NCBI RefSeq assembly: GCF_900182705.1
Contig: NZ_FXTP01000023.1
Location: forward strand, 1 to 42,085
Origin: Gracilimonas mengyeensis
Lineage (GTDB): Bacteria > Bacteroidota > Rhodothermia > Balneolales > Balneolaceae
Reading direction: 5' to 3'
DNA length: 42,085 bases
A program made the translations under genes and the position numbers. Positions 24,094 through 33,500 of this stretch are shown one piece after another (the stretch's first letter is position 1; each line of letters begins with the position of its first letter). Below the pieces are notes generated by a model. It was not told the origin of the DNA. It saw only the letters and a program-made list of their open reading frames with translations, and did not search any database.

Positions 24094-24404
24094 AAGATTG
24101 AAAATTCAAGATTAAAGATTATTGCTTCACATCCATCTGACGGCTTATTTCATAGGCAAGTACCTGTATCCTTTAAAAGCCGCCTGATGGATTTTGGGGT
24201 AACTTCTTAAAAAACTTTGAACCTGTTTATTTTCTGACTGAGTTCGATTAATAACGTAAGCCCTGATGTCATTTCGCAGCGCAGGCCCGAAATCTAATTG
24301 CTTTTCAGGTATCAACCGTTGATCTACTGGAAGCTTATCGACTTTTTTTGGATCAATTAACATATTTTTTAATCGAACTCTGGTTTCTACCAATTTTCAA
24401 TCTT
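24094..24404. repeat. 310-bp element with inverted-repeat ends and a small ORF
   Basis: AAGATTGAAAATT (24094-24106) is repeated exactly in inverted form at 24392-24404. A second inverted pair, CCATCTGACGGCT (24133-24145) and AGCCGCCTGATGG (24178-24190), matches at 11 of 13 positions. Between them lies the minus-strand frame 24145-24363. The structure suggests a small non-autonomous element inserted between the esterase and the M20 gene. No target duplication was confirmed. Confidence 0.5.
24145..24363 (-). CDS. Small hypothetical protein inside the inverted-repeat element
   Basis: From the ATG at 24363 the frame gives 72 residues, MLIDPKKVDKLPVDQRLIPEKQLDF..., ending GYRYLPMK. A TTG start ten codons upstream at 24393 is also possible, but its codon lies in the terminal repeat. 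The protein is basic with no membrane segment. I do not recognise it. Whether it is translated is uncertain: the stop codon overlaps one arm of an internal inverted repeat, and the element has no other gene. Confidence 0.35.
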   Translation of the reverse strand: MLIDPKKVDKLPVDQRLIPEKQLDFGPALRNDIRAYVINRTQSENKQVQSFLRSYPKIHQAAFKGYRYLPMK

Positions 24405-24498
24405 TAATTCCCCACCTGTTTGCATTTCACTTTGCCTTTTCGGTATTTAGGAGCCTTCGTCCACCGGCTACGATAAACTAATTCTACCCAGGTTCAGC

Positions 24499-25635
24499 AT
24501 GTTAAACTTAGAGGACATTATTAACCTTCGGCATACCCTGCATCGGTATCCGGAATTATCAAATCAGGAATTTGAAACAAGAAGACGCATCTCTGATTTT
24601 ATGCAACGGTTTGAGCCGGATAAGGAAATTGATGTAGCCGGCACCGGCAAGATGTTTGTATTTGAAGGAGAAGAACCCGGAGAAACTATCTTTTTCAGAT
24701 GTGAATTAGATGCCCTTCCCATTCAGGAAAAATCCCCGAATCTCGCCTACCGGTCTTCCAAAGATGGTGTGGCTCATCTTTGCGGACACGATGGTCACAT
24801 GGCCATTCTCGTGTTGTTGGCTAAACTGATTTCAGAACACCGCCCTAAAAAAGGGAAAGTTGTACTGTTATTTCAGCCTGCCGAAGAGCATGATTTGGGC
24901 GCAAAGCATGTCGTGGAATCCCCGGAGTTTCATCAACTTTCTCCTGATTATCTTTTTGCTCTTCATAACCTGCCGGGCATCCCCAAAAATACAGTGATGG
25001 TAAAAGAAGGAAGTTTTTCTGCTGCCTCTTGTGGTTTCACCGTAAAACTGGAAGGGCGTACCGCACATGCTGCCGAACCGGAAAAAGGTCTGAATCCTTA
25101 TAAAACAGCAACCCGAATTTTTGACCGTATAGAACGGCTTACGGTGAGCGGTAAACATTTTGAGAGCCGTACTATTTCTACACTGATCTATATACACCTC
25201 GGGGAAATTGCCTTTGGAGTCTCCCCTTCTGACCTGGAAATGGGCATAACCTTGCGTGCCTATGAGAATAAAGATTTAGAAAAGCTTTGCGCACTGGCTG
25301 AAGAGATTGTTGAGGAGGAAGCCTTACTGGCCAAACTGCATTACTCTCATAGCTATTGCGAAGAATATCCCGCCACCGACAACGCCCCTGAGTGTGTAGA
25401 AATGATTCAAGAGGCCACTGAAACCCTTGATATGCAAAGTCTCCCAATGGAAGAGCCTAACAAATGGTCAGAGGATTTTGCTTATTACACGGCTACCAAC
25501 AAAGGGGCTCAGTTTGGGATCGGATCGGGTGAAGATCAGCCCAATCTGCATCATCCTGCCTATGATTTTCCTGATGATATTATTGAACCCTCTGCCAGAC
25601 TCTTCTTTGAAATTTATAAGAACCGCTTGACTTAG
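24499..25635 (+). CDS. M20-family amidohydrolase (N-acyl-amino-acid hydrolase-like)
   Basis: A metal-dependent cytosolic hydrolase of the M20 amidohydrolase branch, of the type that deacylates N-acyl amino acids or cleaves indole-3-acetyl/hippurate conjugates. The metal ligands are Cys95 and His97 in HLCGHDGH (His100 also conserved), Glu129/Glu130 in LFQPAEEHDLGA and His156 in FALHNLPG. The lid dimerisation domain (about 170-285) begins GFTVKLEGRTAHAAEPEKG. The opening LRHTLHRYPELSNQEFETR is typical. At 378 residues it is complete, with no signal peptide. The substrate cannot be read from the sequence. The gene is single, reading toward the M28 gene 154 bp away. Confidence 0.93.
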   Translation: MLNLEDIINLRHTLHRYPELSNQEFETRRRISDFMQRFEPDKEIDVAGTGKMFVFEGEEPGETIFFRCELDALPIQEKSPNLAYRSSKDGVAHLCGHDGHMAILVLLAKLISEHRPKKGKVVLLFQPAEEHDLGAKHVVESPEFHQLSPDYLFALHNLPGIPKNTVMVKEGSFSAASCGFTVKLEGRTAHAAEPEKGLNPYKTATRIFDRIERLTVSGKHFESRTISTLIYIHLGEIAFGVSPSDLEMGITLRAYENKDLEKLCALAEEIVEEEALLAKLHYSHSYCEEYPATDNAPECVEMIQEATETLDMQSLPMEEPNKWSEDFAYYTATNKGAQFGIGSGEDQPNLHHPAYDFPDDIIEPSARLFFEIYKNRLT

Positions 25636-25789
25636 CAGCCGCGTATTTATCTCTACTCACTGAACAGTTAACAGGAACCGGCAGATAAATTACAGCTCCC
25701 TAAGAAACGTAAAAAGTAATTACTGCCCGATTCTTTTGTATCTGATACAGATATATTCCCGCCCTTATTCCTAACCATACCCGATTTTT

Positions 25790-27346
25790 ATGCCACGTAT
25801 CCTAGTTTTAGCTTACCTATGTATACTTTTAATGATTCCCGCCCGGTTCGCAGTTGCTCAGGCTCAGCAAGAAACCATCGGTGCTATCATTCAGGAGGCC
25901 AACGAGAATTCTCAGCTGGAATACCTGGCCCATCAGCTCACCGATGTAATAGGTCCGCGGTTGGTTGGAACACCCCAAATGCAAAATGCTCATGACTGGG
26001 CCGTTGAGCAGTTTGGACAATGGGGCATTGAAGCCGAAAATCAACAATTTGGAACATGGAGAGGATGGGAACGAGGCATTACCCATATCGACCTCATCTC
26101 TCCCCGGGTGGTTTCATTGGAAGGACAACAACTGGCCTGGAGCCCGGCTACTCCTGAAGGTGGAGTTGATGGAGAAATAGTTATCATCCCAAAAATAGAA
26201 AACAGAGAACAATTCGAAGAGTGGCTGGCTTCAGTAAAAGGTAAGTTTGTACTGATTTCTCCGCCTCAAATTACCGGTCGCCCTGATTACAATTGGCAGG
26301 AGTTTGCTACCGAGGCCTCTTTCGAGAAGATGAAAGCGGAGCGTGAAGCCATGGAAAAAGCCTGGGATGAAAACCTGGAACGTACCGGCTTCAACTCAAG
26401 GACTTTGCAAACAGCCCTTGAGGGAGCTGGGGCTTTGGGTCTCTTACAATCCAGATGGTCCCGGGGTTTTGGTGTAAATAAGATATTTAGTGCCCGCACC
26501 GATAAAATCCCTGTTATTGATTTGGCCCTTGAAGATTACGGGATGCTGTATCGCATGGCAGAATATGGCGACAAACCTGTGATCCGCGTAAATGCCCAAT
26601 CCAAAGATTTGGGCCGTGTGCCCACTTTTAATACCATCGCCACCATTCCCGGTACCGAAAAGCCCGATGAGTATATTATCCTTTCTGCCCACTACGACTC
26701 CTGGGATGGCGGTACCGGAGCCACCGACAATGCAACCGGTTCCATCACTATGATGGAAACCGCCCGCATTCTGAAAAAGCATTACCCAAACCCAAAACGA
26801 ACGATCATTGTGGGCCTTTGGGGTAGCGAAGAGCAGGGATTAAACGGTTCCTCAGCTTTCGTAGAAGATAACCCGGAAATCGTGGACGGCCTTCAGGCTC
26901 TGTTTAACCAAGACAACGGCACGGGGCGTGTGGTGCGCATCTCAGGTCAGGGATTTTTGCATTCCTATGCATTCATTCAACGCTGGCTAGAACCTGTACC
27001 GGAGGATATTAAAGGAGAGATCGAAACCGATTTTCCGGGTCGGCCAAGTGGCGGTGGTTCGGATTATGCTTCTTTCGTTGCAGCCGGAGCTCCCGGGTTT
27101 TCACTCAGTTCGCTAAGCTGGAGCTATTGGAATTATACCTGGCATACCAACCGCGACACCTACGATAAAATTGTTTTTGATGATGTACGTGGTAATGTGA
27201 TTCTTACGGCTATCCTCACATACATGGCCAGTGAAGATCCAGAGAGCTTTCCACGGGATAAAGCAGAACTACCGGTGAGTCGTCGTACAGGAGTGCAAAT
27301 GGAATGGCCGGAGCCGAGAACGCCAAATCGTGAGGGTGGGAATTAA
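25790..27346 (+). CDS. Secreted M28-family aminopeptidase
   Basis: A zinc peptidase of the M28 family (518 residues) with an N-terminal signal (about 1-24). The zinc and catalytic residues are His301 and Asp303 in SAHYDSWDGG, Asp313 in ATDNATG, Glu347/Glu348 in GLWGSEEQG, Asp375 in FNQDNGTGR and His452 in TWHTNRDTYD, with GSDYASF (from 423) nearby. A protease-associated-like insert lies between about 125 and 275. It should act in the periplasm or outside the cell to trim peptides. The gene stands alone, and the 80-bp gap to the next (convergent) gene has no clear terminator. Confidence 0.92.
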   Translation: MPRILVLAYLCILLMIPARFAVAQAQQETIGAIIQEANENSQLEYLAHQLTDVIGPRLVGTPQMQNAHDWAVEQFGQWGIEAENQQFGTWRGWERGITHIDLISPRVVSLEGQQLAWSPATPEGGVDGEIVIIPKIENREQFEEWLASVKGKFVLISPPQITGRPDYNWQEFATEASFEKMKAEREAMEKAWDENLERTGFNSRTLQTALEGAGALGLLQSRWSRGFGVNKIFSARTDKIPVIDLALEDYGMLYRMAEYGDKPVIRVNAQSKDLGRVPTFNTIATIPGTEKPDEYIILSAHYDSWDGGTGATDNATGSITMMETARILKKHYPNPKRTIIVGLWGSEEQGLNGSSAFVEDNPEIVDGLQALFNQDNGTGRVVRISGQGFLHSYAFIQRWLEPVPEDIKGEIETDFPGRPSGGGSDYASFVAAGAPGFSLSSLSWSYWNYTWHTNRDTYDKIVFDDVRGNVILTAILTYMASEDPESFPRDKAELPVSRRTGVQMEWPEPRTPNREGGN

Positions 27347-27426
27347 TTATTGATCTTAAATATCAATTAAATCTCAAGACACCTTTTGATTTTTGAATGG
27401 CTTTCTAAATTTAGTGAACAAATGAT

Positions 27427-28122
27427 TTAGGCCTTTATAAAGCCCGTTACCTTTGTTACTAATTTATTGAAGTTACCTTTTTTTAGTAAGTATTTTAGTT
27501 GGCCCAATCTAGATTTTAGAATAGTATATTTGCTTTTTTTGACTAAATATGGCTGTTCTGCCCACCACTCTTTTTGATCTACCTCTTTTTCCTTTGTAAA
27601 AAATGCAGTCCGGTTCTGAATATTCTTTCTCAATTTCCAATGAGGATCATTTTTAAGAAAATCATACATAACCTTCCCAGTCCATAGATTGATATCATCA
27701 ACTATTAACCAGCCATTTTTTTCTAACATCAGAGAGAGGTAGTAATAATCTACAAAAGGAGTAGGAAATGAATGCCTGCCATCAATTAAAGCTACATCTA
27801 CCTTTTTCTCTACAATTTTGGGAAGAGCAAATTCAGATCCTTCATTTATAAAGGTAGTTCCTTCGTAATCAATATTATGAGTCTTAAAATAATCTTTCAG
27901 CAATGTGATCTCATTGGCAACTGGAGCTATACAAATATGATTACACCTATTAAGGTTAAATACCAACGTACTAAAACCTATCCCTGTTTCAACTGTTTTT
28001 GCCCCCTCTTTAAGTAAATTATTTAAGGTCAAAATAGTTTCTTCATTAATGTGGTGAACCGTTTGGGTTCCATTACCATGAATTACAGGGGGATTTGACA
28101 AGTGAAATGTTAAATCTACCAT
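27427..28122 (-). CDS. Class I SAM-dependent methyltransferase-like protein (Methyltransf_24 type)
   Basis: A 231-residue protein with the beginning of a Rossmann SAM fold: KTVETGIGFSTLVFN (about 41-55, corresponding to motif I, but with ETGIGFS rather than the usual ExGxGxG), VDVALIDGRHSFPTPFVDY (about 107-125) and GWLIVDDINLWTGKV. These fit the small class I methyltransferases often found in surface-polysaccharide clusters. The C-terminal about 60 residues are lysine-rich. The DNA is visibly more A+T-rich than its neighbours, and no polysaccharide genes adjoin, so recent acquisition is possible. The substrate is unknown. Confidence 0.75.
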   Translation of the reverse strand: MVDLTFHLSNPPVIHGNGTQTVHHINEETILTLNNLLKEGAKTVETGIGFSTLVFNLNRCNHICIAPVANEITLLKDYFKTHNIDYEGTTFINEGSEFALPKIVEKKVDVALIDGRHSFPTPFVDYYYLSLMLEKNGWLIVDDINLWTGKVMYDFLKNDPHWKLRKNIQNRTAFFTKEKEVDQKEWWAEQPYLVKKSKYTILKSRLGQLKYLLKKGNFNKLVTKVTGFIKA

Positions 28123-28487
28123 ACCTTTTCTCTCAGTTTATATTTAAACCCAATAATAAATAAAATTACATATAAGTAATCATTTTCTTTTACTTAATTT
28201 TTGCCTAACAGTGAATACTTCTCTCTATATAATTGCCAAAATAAACCTGTATTTATTGATTAATCAAGCATCATACATATTATGCAATTGAAAGCAGCCT
28301 GTTAATAACCTTCGATATTCTATTGTATAGCTATTGACATCTGCAACTGCCAAAGTCACATTGTCCATATTATTAAACAACACGATACCCGAAACCCAAA
28401 TACTGAATAATAAGGATTGTAACTGAATGTGAGTGTTCTTCAATTTGTTATGAAGGTAGCTATAAGTCGAACTCAAATCTTAGGATT
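28123..28487. other. A+T-rich divergent intergenic region
   Basis: These 365 bp separate the methyltransferase (minus) from rhodanese (plus). They are markedly A+T-rich. A minus-strand frame at 28264-28476 opens only at TTG and resembles nothing, so I do not call it. Promoters of both genes must be here but could not be fixed. Confidence 0.45.
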
Positions 28488-28835
28488 ATGACGACTACAG
28501 CAACACTCCAACATATGAACGCTGAAACACTTCATCGCAAAATGACAGGAGAGCATGCACCTATTATCATCAATGCACTAGACAGGGATTCTTATCTCGC
28601 CCAGCACATTCCAGGTTCCATCAATATCCCTACAGATAATGCTAAAATAGCCAAAGAAATTATTCCTTTTATGGAATCTGAATTAGTGGTGTACTGTGCC
28701 AGTGCTGATTGCCCTGCTTCAGCTAATTTAGCCCAAAAGCTGGAAGAGATGGGCTATACCAACGTTTTCGATTTTGAAGATGGTCTTGAAGGCTGGCGAC
28801 AGAAAGGATACGAACTGATTGGAAACGAAAGTTAG
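28488..28835 (+). CDS. Single-domain rhodanese-like sulfurtransferase
   Basis: A 115-residue cytosolic rhodanese module that moves sulfane sulfur. The CH2A motif NALDRDSYLAQHIPGSINIP (about 29-48) leads to the active-site loop VVYCASADCPAS with Cys70 as the persulfide-bearing cysteine; a second cysteine, Cys75, sits in the loop. It ends FEDGLEGWRQKGYEL, the standard module end. It is bounded by its own terminator. Confidence 0.92.
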   Translation: MTTTATLQHMNAETLHRKMTGEHAPIIINALDRDSYLAQHIPGSINIPTDNAKIAKEIIPFMESELVVYCASADCPASANLAQKLEEMGYTNVFDFEDGLEGWRQKGYELIGNES

Positions 28836-28861
28836 GCAAACAGCTAATTTTTAAATGCTAC

Positions 28862-28897
28862 AAGCCACCTTATTTTGGGTGGCTTTTCTATTTTAAC
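28862..28897 (+). terminator. Intrinsic terminator of the rhodanese gene
   Basis: AAGCCACC (28862-28869) pairs with GGTGGCTT (28878-28885) around an 8-nt loop and is followed by TTCTATTTT, 27 bp after the stop. Confidence 0.8.
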
Positions 28898-28900
28898 GTG

Positions 28901-29126
28901 AGTTCGAGATAAGAATGACAAAAAAACAGGCTGGTCATCGCGAGGAGCCCCCTCTTTTGGAATTAACTCTTTTTTCTTCCGACGAAGCGATCTCCCGAAC
29001 AAAGCTTAGAGGCATTATCCGGGAGATTGCTACCGACACAAGTGTGCGGCACAGGCCCGGTATTTCCTCCCTTTCGGTCACTTCCCGAACCATCGGGACT
29101 CGCAATGACAAGTTTTATATCGAACT
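28901..29126. repeat. 226-bp palindromic intergenic element ('cgcaatgac' family)
   Basis: The ends AGTTCGAGATAA (28901-28912) and the inverted AGTTCGATATAA (complement of 29115-29126) match at 11 of 12. Inside, GTCATCGCGAGGAG (28934-28947) is the near-inverse of GACTCGCAATGAC (29097-29109), and GCGATCTCCCG (28987-28997) of CGGGAGATTGC (29020-29030). A plus-strand open frame runs through it and is not a gene. Elements with this GTCATTGCGAG...GAGATTGC word set are widespread intergenic repeats, from general knowledge. It has no transposase; a partial copy is at 5999-6061. Confidence 0.7.
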
Positions 29127-29209
29127 GAGGTTATTTTACAAAGAATAACCCCACTTTGATTCTAAAATGGTTTTAAGGATATTGCTCGCTATTCACTGAT
29201 ACATTGAGC

Positions 29210-29920
29210 ATGAAATTCTATTTATTGCTATTTGTGGTTTGTCTGGTTTTAGGAGCCTGCAAGAATAAGGGTACAGATCCTAATCCAGATGATTCCAAAA
29301 CATATGCAGCCTGCGATCGATTATTATATGAAGGCTGCCCGAATACCACGGCCGATTACTGCCTGTTTGGATATAAATGGGGAGCAGGAAATCCCTTAAC
29401 CGAAAGCGGAAACAATAGTCAGGGCCCAAGAACTTCTGCAGGAATCGTGACTTACAGTATTCAACCGGCAGGTACTCTTTTTAACACTCATCGAGAAGTA
29501 AATCTCACGAGCAAATCATTTAGCACGCTTCCTGCATGTGCCCTCGCACAAATAAAACGTGCCCTAAACGACTGGCAGCAGGTAGCCAACATTGAGTTTC
29601 AGGAAGAAGCGGAAGGTTCAAACAGCCACATTCGTTTTATTCTTGGGGATGTGAGCCAGTCCGGCATTGGCTTTCCAAATTTCCCGGCACAGCCTTGTTC
29701 AGATATTGGTGGGGATGTGATTCTTTCCACCGGAAATAAATCTATACCCTGCGAGGATGGCATTTATCCTTTGGCTTTGCATGAGATAGGTCACACGCTT
29801 GGGTTGGGGCATGTAAAAGGGCAAGCCATTATGAGCACTACATTTTGGGATGATGAGATTCGGCATATTCAGCGGGGAGACTCTCTGGGGCTAATTGAAC
29901 TTTATGGTATCAGAGAATAA
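29210..29920 (+). CDS. Matrixin-like metalloprotease, lipoprotein
   Basis: A 236-residue lipoprotein; the open frame starts at a TTG (29204), but the ATG at 29210 gives MKFYLLLFVVCLVLGAC with the lipobox LGAC and lipidated Cys17. The mature part is cysteine-rich near its N-terminus (about 35-50). The metzincin zinc motif HEIGHTLGLGH has His191, Glu192, His195 and His201, followed by the Met-turn AIMST (Met208). It is probably a surface or periplasmic protease; the substrate is unknown. A short acidic linker after the cysteine (TDPNPDD) fits a tethered protein. It is alone, convergent with a methyltransferase gene. Confidence 0.9.
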   Translation: MKFYLLLFVVCLVLGACKNKGTDPNPDDSKTYAACDRLLYEGCPNTTADYCLFGYKWGAGNPLTESGNNSQGPRTSAGIVTYSIQPAGTLFNTHREVNLTSKSFSTLPACALAQIKRALNDWQQVANIEFQEEAEGSNSHIRFILGDVSQSGIGFPNFPAQPCSDIGGDVILSTGNKSIPCEDGIYPLALHEIGHTLGLGHVKGQAIMSTTFWDDEIRHIQRGDSLGLIELYGIRE

Positions 29921-29938
29921 TCACAAAAGAAGAATACA

Positions 29939-30457
29939 TTATTGCACCACGCAGGCATACATATTTTTATGCCCGTATTTGGAGGCTCGCTCCCCTATTT
30001 TATTGATGTGATCATACCCTATCTCTTTCAGCAATTCTTTGAGGTCATCAAAGGGAATAGGATGAGGGATCCAGGGATTTCGAAGGGTTGTATCGTATTC
30101 AACAATTATAAGCTTGCCATTCTCTGACGTCTCTTCCTTCAGCTTATGCAAGAATACTTTCTTGTCTTTAACATAATGAAGAGAGTTAGCCATCAAAACC
30201 CCATCAAAGTCCGCTATAGGGAGTTTTTCCTTTAGGAAATCAGCTTTATGGAAAGTAAGCTCTACCTTTTTTATTGATGGTTTAATAGGAACCTGATTCT
30301 TTTTATCCACCGCCAGAATGCTGCTTCCATCGGGTAGATAAGCTGCCAGCGCATAAGAAAACAGACACTTACCACATCCCAGGTCCACCCAGCTCTGTGG
30401 TTCTTCTCCCTCAATATCAACTCCCTCAATAAATGAAATGGCTTCGGCTTCAGTCAC
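29939..30457 (-). CDS. Class I SAM-dependent methyltransferase (small, UbiE/Methyltransf_11-like)
   Basis: A 172-residue protein with motif I WVDLGCGKCLFSYALA (about 23-38), ILAVDKKNQVP as motif II and DFDGVLMANSLHYVKDKKVFL (about 83-103) as motif IV, then NGKLIIVEYDTT. The core is complete, though small. Start codon: GTG at 30457, with AGGAT 7 bp before it. It follows rpoC on the same strand beyond the bidirectional terminator, so it probably has its own promoter. The substrate is unknown. Confidence 0.85.
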   Translation of the reverse strand: MTEAEAISFIEGVDIEGEEPQSWVDLGCGKCLFSYALAAYLPDGSSILAVDKKNQVPIKPSIKKVELTFHKADFLKEKLPIADFDGVLMANSLHYVKDKKVFLHKLKEETSENGKLIIVEYDTTLRNPWIPHPIPFDDLKELLKEIGYDHINKIGERASKYGHKNMYACVVQ

Positions 30458-30491
30458 GATTTATCCTGTATGATCTCTTAAGTGAAAATAG

Positions 30492-30514
30492 ATTTTACAT
30501 GATGTATGTAAAAT
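30492..30514. other. Hairpin next to the rpoC terminator
   Basis: ATTTTACAT (30492-30500) and ATGTAAAAT (30506-30514) are a perfect inverted repeat around 5 nt, just upstream of the methyltransferase gene and downstream of rpoC. It may act with the adjacent terminator or be an operator for the methyltransferase gene. Confidence 0.35.
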
Positions 30515-30517
30515 AAA

Positions 30518-30556
30518 AAAGCCCCGATCTAAAAGAACGGGGCTTTAATTTTTTTA
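30518..30556. terminator. Bidirectional terminator after rpoC
   Basis: AAAGCCCCG (30518-30526) pairs with CGGGGCTTT (30538-30546) around 11 nt. A-rich sequence precedes the left arm (a U run on the minus transcript) and T-rich sequence follows the right arm. It ends the long tuf-to-rpoC transcript and would also stop plus-strand reading toward rpoC. Confidence 0.85.
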
Positions 30557-30577
30557 CTTCAGGCTACGAAGAGTGAT

Positions 30578-33500
30578 TTATTCTCCGGCTTCAGCAGTCT
30601 CGCTTTCGCCGTTTTCACTTCCGCCAAGTTCTTCAAATACTTTGGCAATTTCTTCGTCTCCTTCTTCCATATCGGCTTTAGAACCAACGATGATATCGTT
30701 GTAATCCCGGAGTCCGGTACCAGCAGGTACTTTATGTCCAACCACCACATTCTCTTTGAGTCCGCGGAGGAAGTCTTTCTTAGCTTCGATAGAAGCCTGA
30801 GTGAGTACCTTGGTTGTTTCCTGGAAGGAAGCAGCTGAGAGCCAGCTATCAGTAGAAAGTGCAGCTCTTGTGATACCCAGCAGGATTGGCTTAGAAATAG
30901 CCGGTTCTGCTTCACGGGTTTCGAGCTCGTCTTTACCGTCTTTAATAAGCTGGTTATTAACGTCTCGCACTTCACGACGGTCGAGGATAGAACCTTTCTT
31001 CAAGTCACTTCCTCCCGGATCGGTAACTACAAACTTACCAATCAGCTCGTCATTACGGTCATTTACTTCGAAACGATCTACTTTGTCGCCTTCAAGGAAC
31101 ATGGTATCGCCCGGATCGGTGATTTCTACCTTCTGCATCATGGTGCGTACAATCGTCTCAATGTGCTTGTCATTAATTTTCACACCCTGCAGTCGGTAAA
31201 CCTCCTGAATCTCGTTTACGAGGTACGATTGTACCGCATAAGGACCGAGAATATTCAGAATATCCTGTGCCGGAATGGTACCGTCAGAAAGCGGCTGACC
31301 TGCTTTCACATAGTCATTGGCCTGAACCAGGATATGCTTACTGAGCGAGATCAGATACTTCTTCTCATCTGTACCATCTTTGGATTTAACAAATACCTCT
31401 TGAGAACCACGCTTACGGCCACCCATTTCAACAATACCGTCAATTTCAGAAACAACGGCAGGTTCACTGGGTGATCGGGCTTCAAACAGCTCGGTAATAC
31501 GCGGCAGACCAGCGGTGATATCCTTAGACTTGGATGCCACACGCGGAATCTTGGCGATAACCTGACCGGCTTCCACCTTGTCTCCGTCGTCCACCACAAT
31601 GTGGGTTTCAACGGGTAGTGTATTCTCACGAATCCGGTCGCTGTCACCCTTGATAACCAATGTTGGTACGAGCGTACGGTCTTTGGATTCGGTAATTACT
31701 TTCTCACGGTGACCGGTTTGAGCATCGGTATCTTCAGAGGATGTTACTCCATCAATGATATCCTTGTACTCAATGGTACCGTCAATTTCAGAGAAGATCA
31801 GCGCGTTATATGGATCCCACTTACAGAGCACTGCTCCTTTTGGAACCACATCGCCTTCTTCAACTAACATCTCTGAACCGTAAGGTACGTTGTAGTTGAT
31901 GAGGACTTTTCCTTCATCGTTCACAATCTTGATTTCGCCGGCACGGGAAAGCACTACATTGTGCTCTTCTTCGCCGTCGTCGTAAACCACTACGCGAACG
32001 TTTTCAAACTCAACTTTACCTTCAAATTTAGTTTTGTGCTGAGACTCGGCCTCCAGACGGGAAGCAGTACCTCCCACGTGGAAGGTTCGAAGCGTAAGCT
32101 GTGTACCGGGCTCACCAATAGACTGAGCAGCGATAACACCTACGGCCTCTCCTTTCTCAACCATCGTACCGCGGGCAAGGTCACGTCCGTAACACTTGGC
32201 GCACACTCCGCGTGGAGTTTCGCAAGTAAGTACTGAACGGATTTCCACTTCTTCAATAGAAGTTTCGGCGATCTTGCCGGCTACGGTTTCGTCAATCACC
32301 TGGTTGGCTTCGCAAATCAATTCATCCGAAATCGGATCATAAATATCATGCAGCGAAACGCGACCTACAATACGGTCTTCCAGGCTTTCAATAATATCTT
32401 CATTATCCTTCAGAGCGGTCATCTTAATGCCACGGAGTGTACCGCAATCATTTTCGTTGATGATCACATCCTGAGATACATCTACCAGACGTCGGGTCAG
32501 GTAACCGGCATCGGCCGTTTTCAGAGCCGTATCGGCCAGACCTTTACGCGCACCGTGAGTAGAGATAAAGTATTCCAGTACGGTTAGTCCCTCTTTGAAA
32601 GAAGACAGGATTGGGTTTTCAATAACCTCGTTGCCCTGCTGCATGGAACTCTTCTGTGGCTTAGCCATCAGTCCACGCATACCGCCGAGCTGACGAATCT
32701 GCTCTTTAGAACCACGAGCACCGGAATCCGCCATCATATACACGGGGTTAAATCCGCTGCGATCTTCCTGCAGTGCTTTAAACAGTGTTTCAGAAACACG
32801 GTTTGTGGTACTCGTCCACTTATCAATTACCTGATTATAACGCTCGTTATCGGTAATGAAACCCATTTCATAGCGTCCCTGAATATCGGTAACCTCATCT
32901 TTGGTTCCAGTAATCAGTTCTTCTTTAGCATCAGGGATGATAATGTCATCGAGGCTGAAAGAAAGTCCACCAATGGTGGCTTCTTCGTAACCCATTTTCT
33001 TCATCTCATCCAAGAACTCAGAAGTACGGGCTGTACCTACACGGTTGTGGATCTCTCCAATCAGACTACGCAACTCCTTCTTACCAAGGGTTTTGTTGAT
33101 GAAGCCCATTTCTTTGGGCACAATCTGATTGAACAGTACACGTCCTGTAGAAGTCTTGATTACTTCATGAACGGTTTCGCCTTCCTCATTTTCAACAGGA
33201 ATGCGAACGTTAATTTTTGCGTGAGCATCCAGTTTGCCCTGATCAAATGCAACCAGAACTTCGTCAGCGGATGCAAAAGTCTTGCCTTCACCTTCACGAC
33301 CTTCATCAGGCTTGGTGAGATAATAAAGTCCTAAAATCATATCCTGCGAAGGAACGGCAATAGGTCCGCCGTTGGCCGGAGCAAGAATATTGTGAGAACC
33401 TAACATCAGCACAGATGCTTCAAGAATGGCATCGTGGCTCAATGGAAGGTGAACAGCCATCTGGTCACCGTCAAAGTCAGCATTAAAAGCCGTACATGCC

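Noticed and set aside
28264-28476. 70-residue minus-strand open frame ahead of rhodanese
   Set aside because: It starts only at TTG, reads across the A+T-rich rhodanese promoter region and has no family.
28915-29148. 77-residue plus-strand open frame
   Set aside because: It runs through the nested inverted repeats of the 28901-29126 element, and its start is not preceded by a clear ribosome-binding site.
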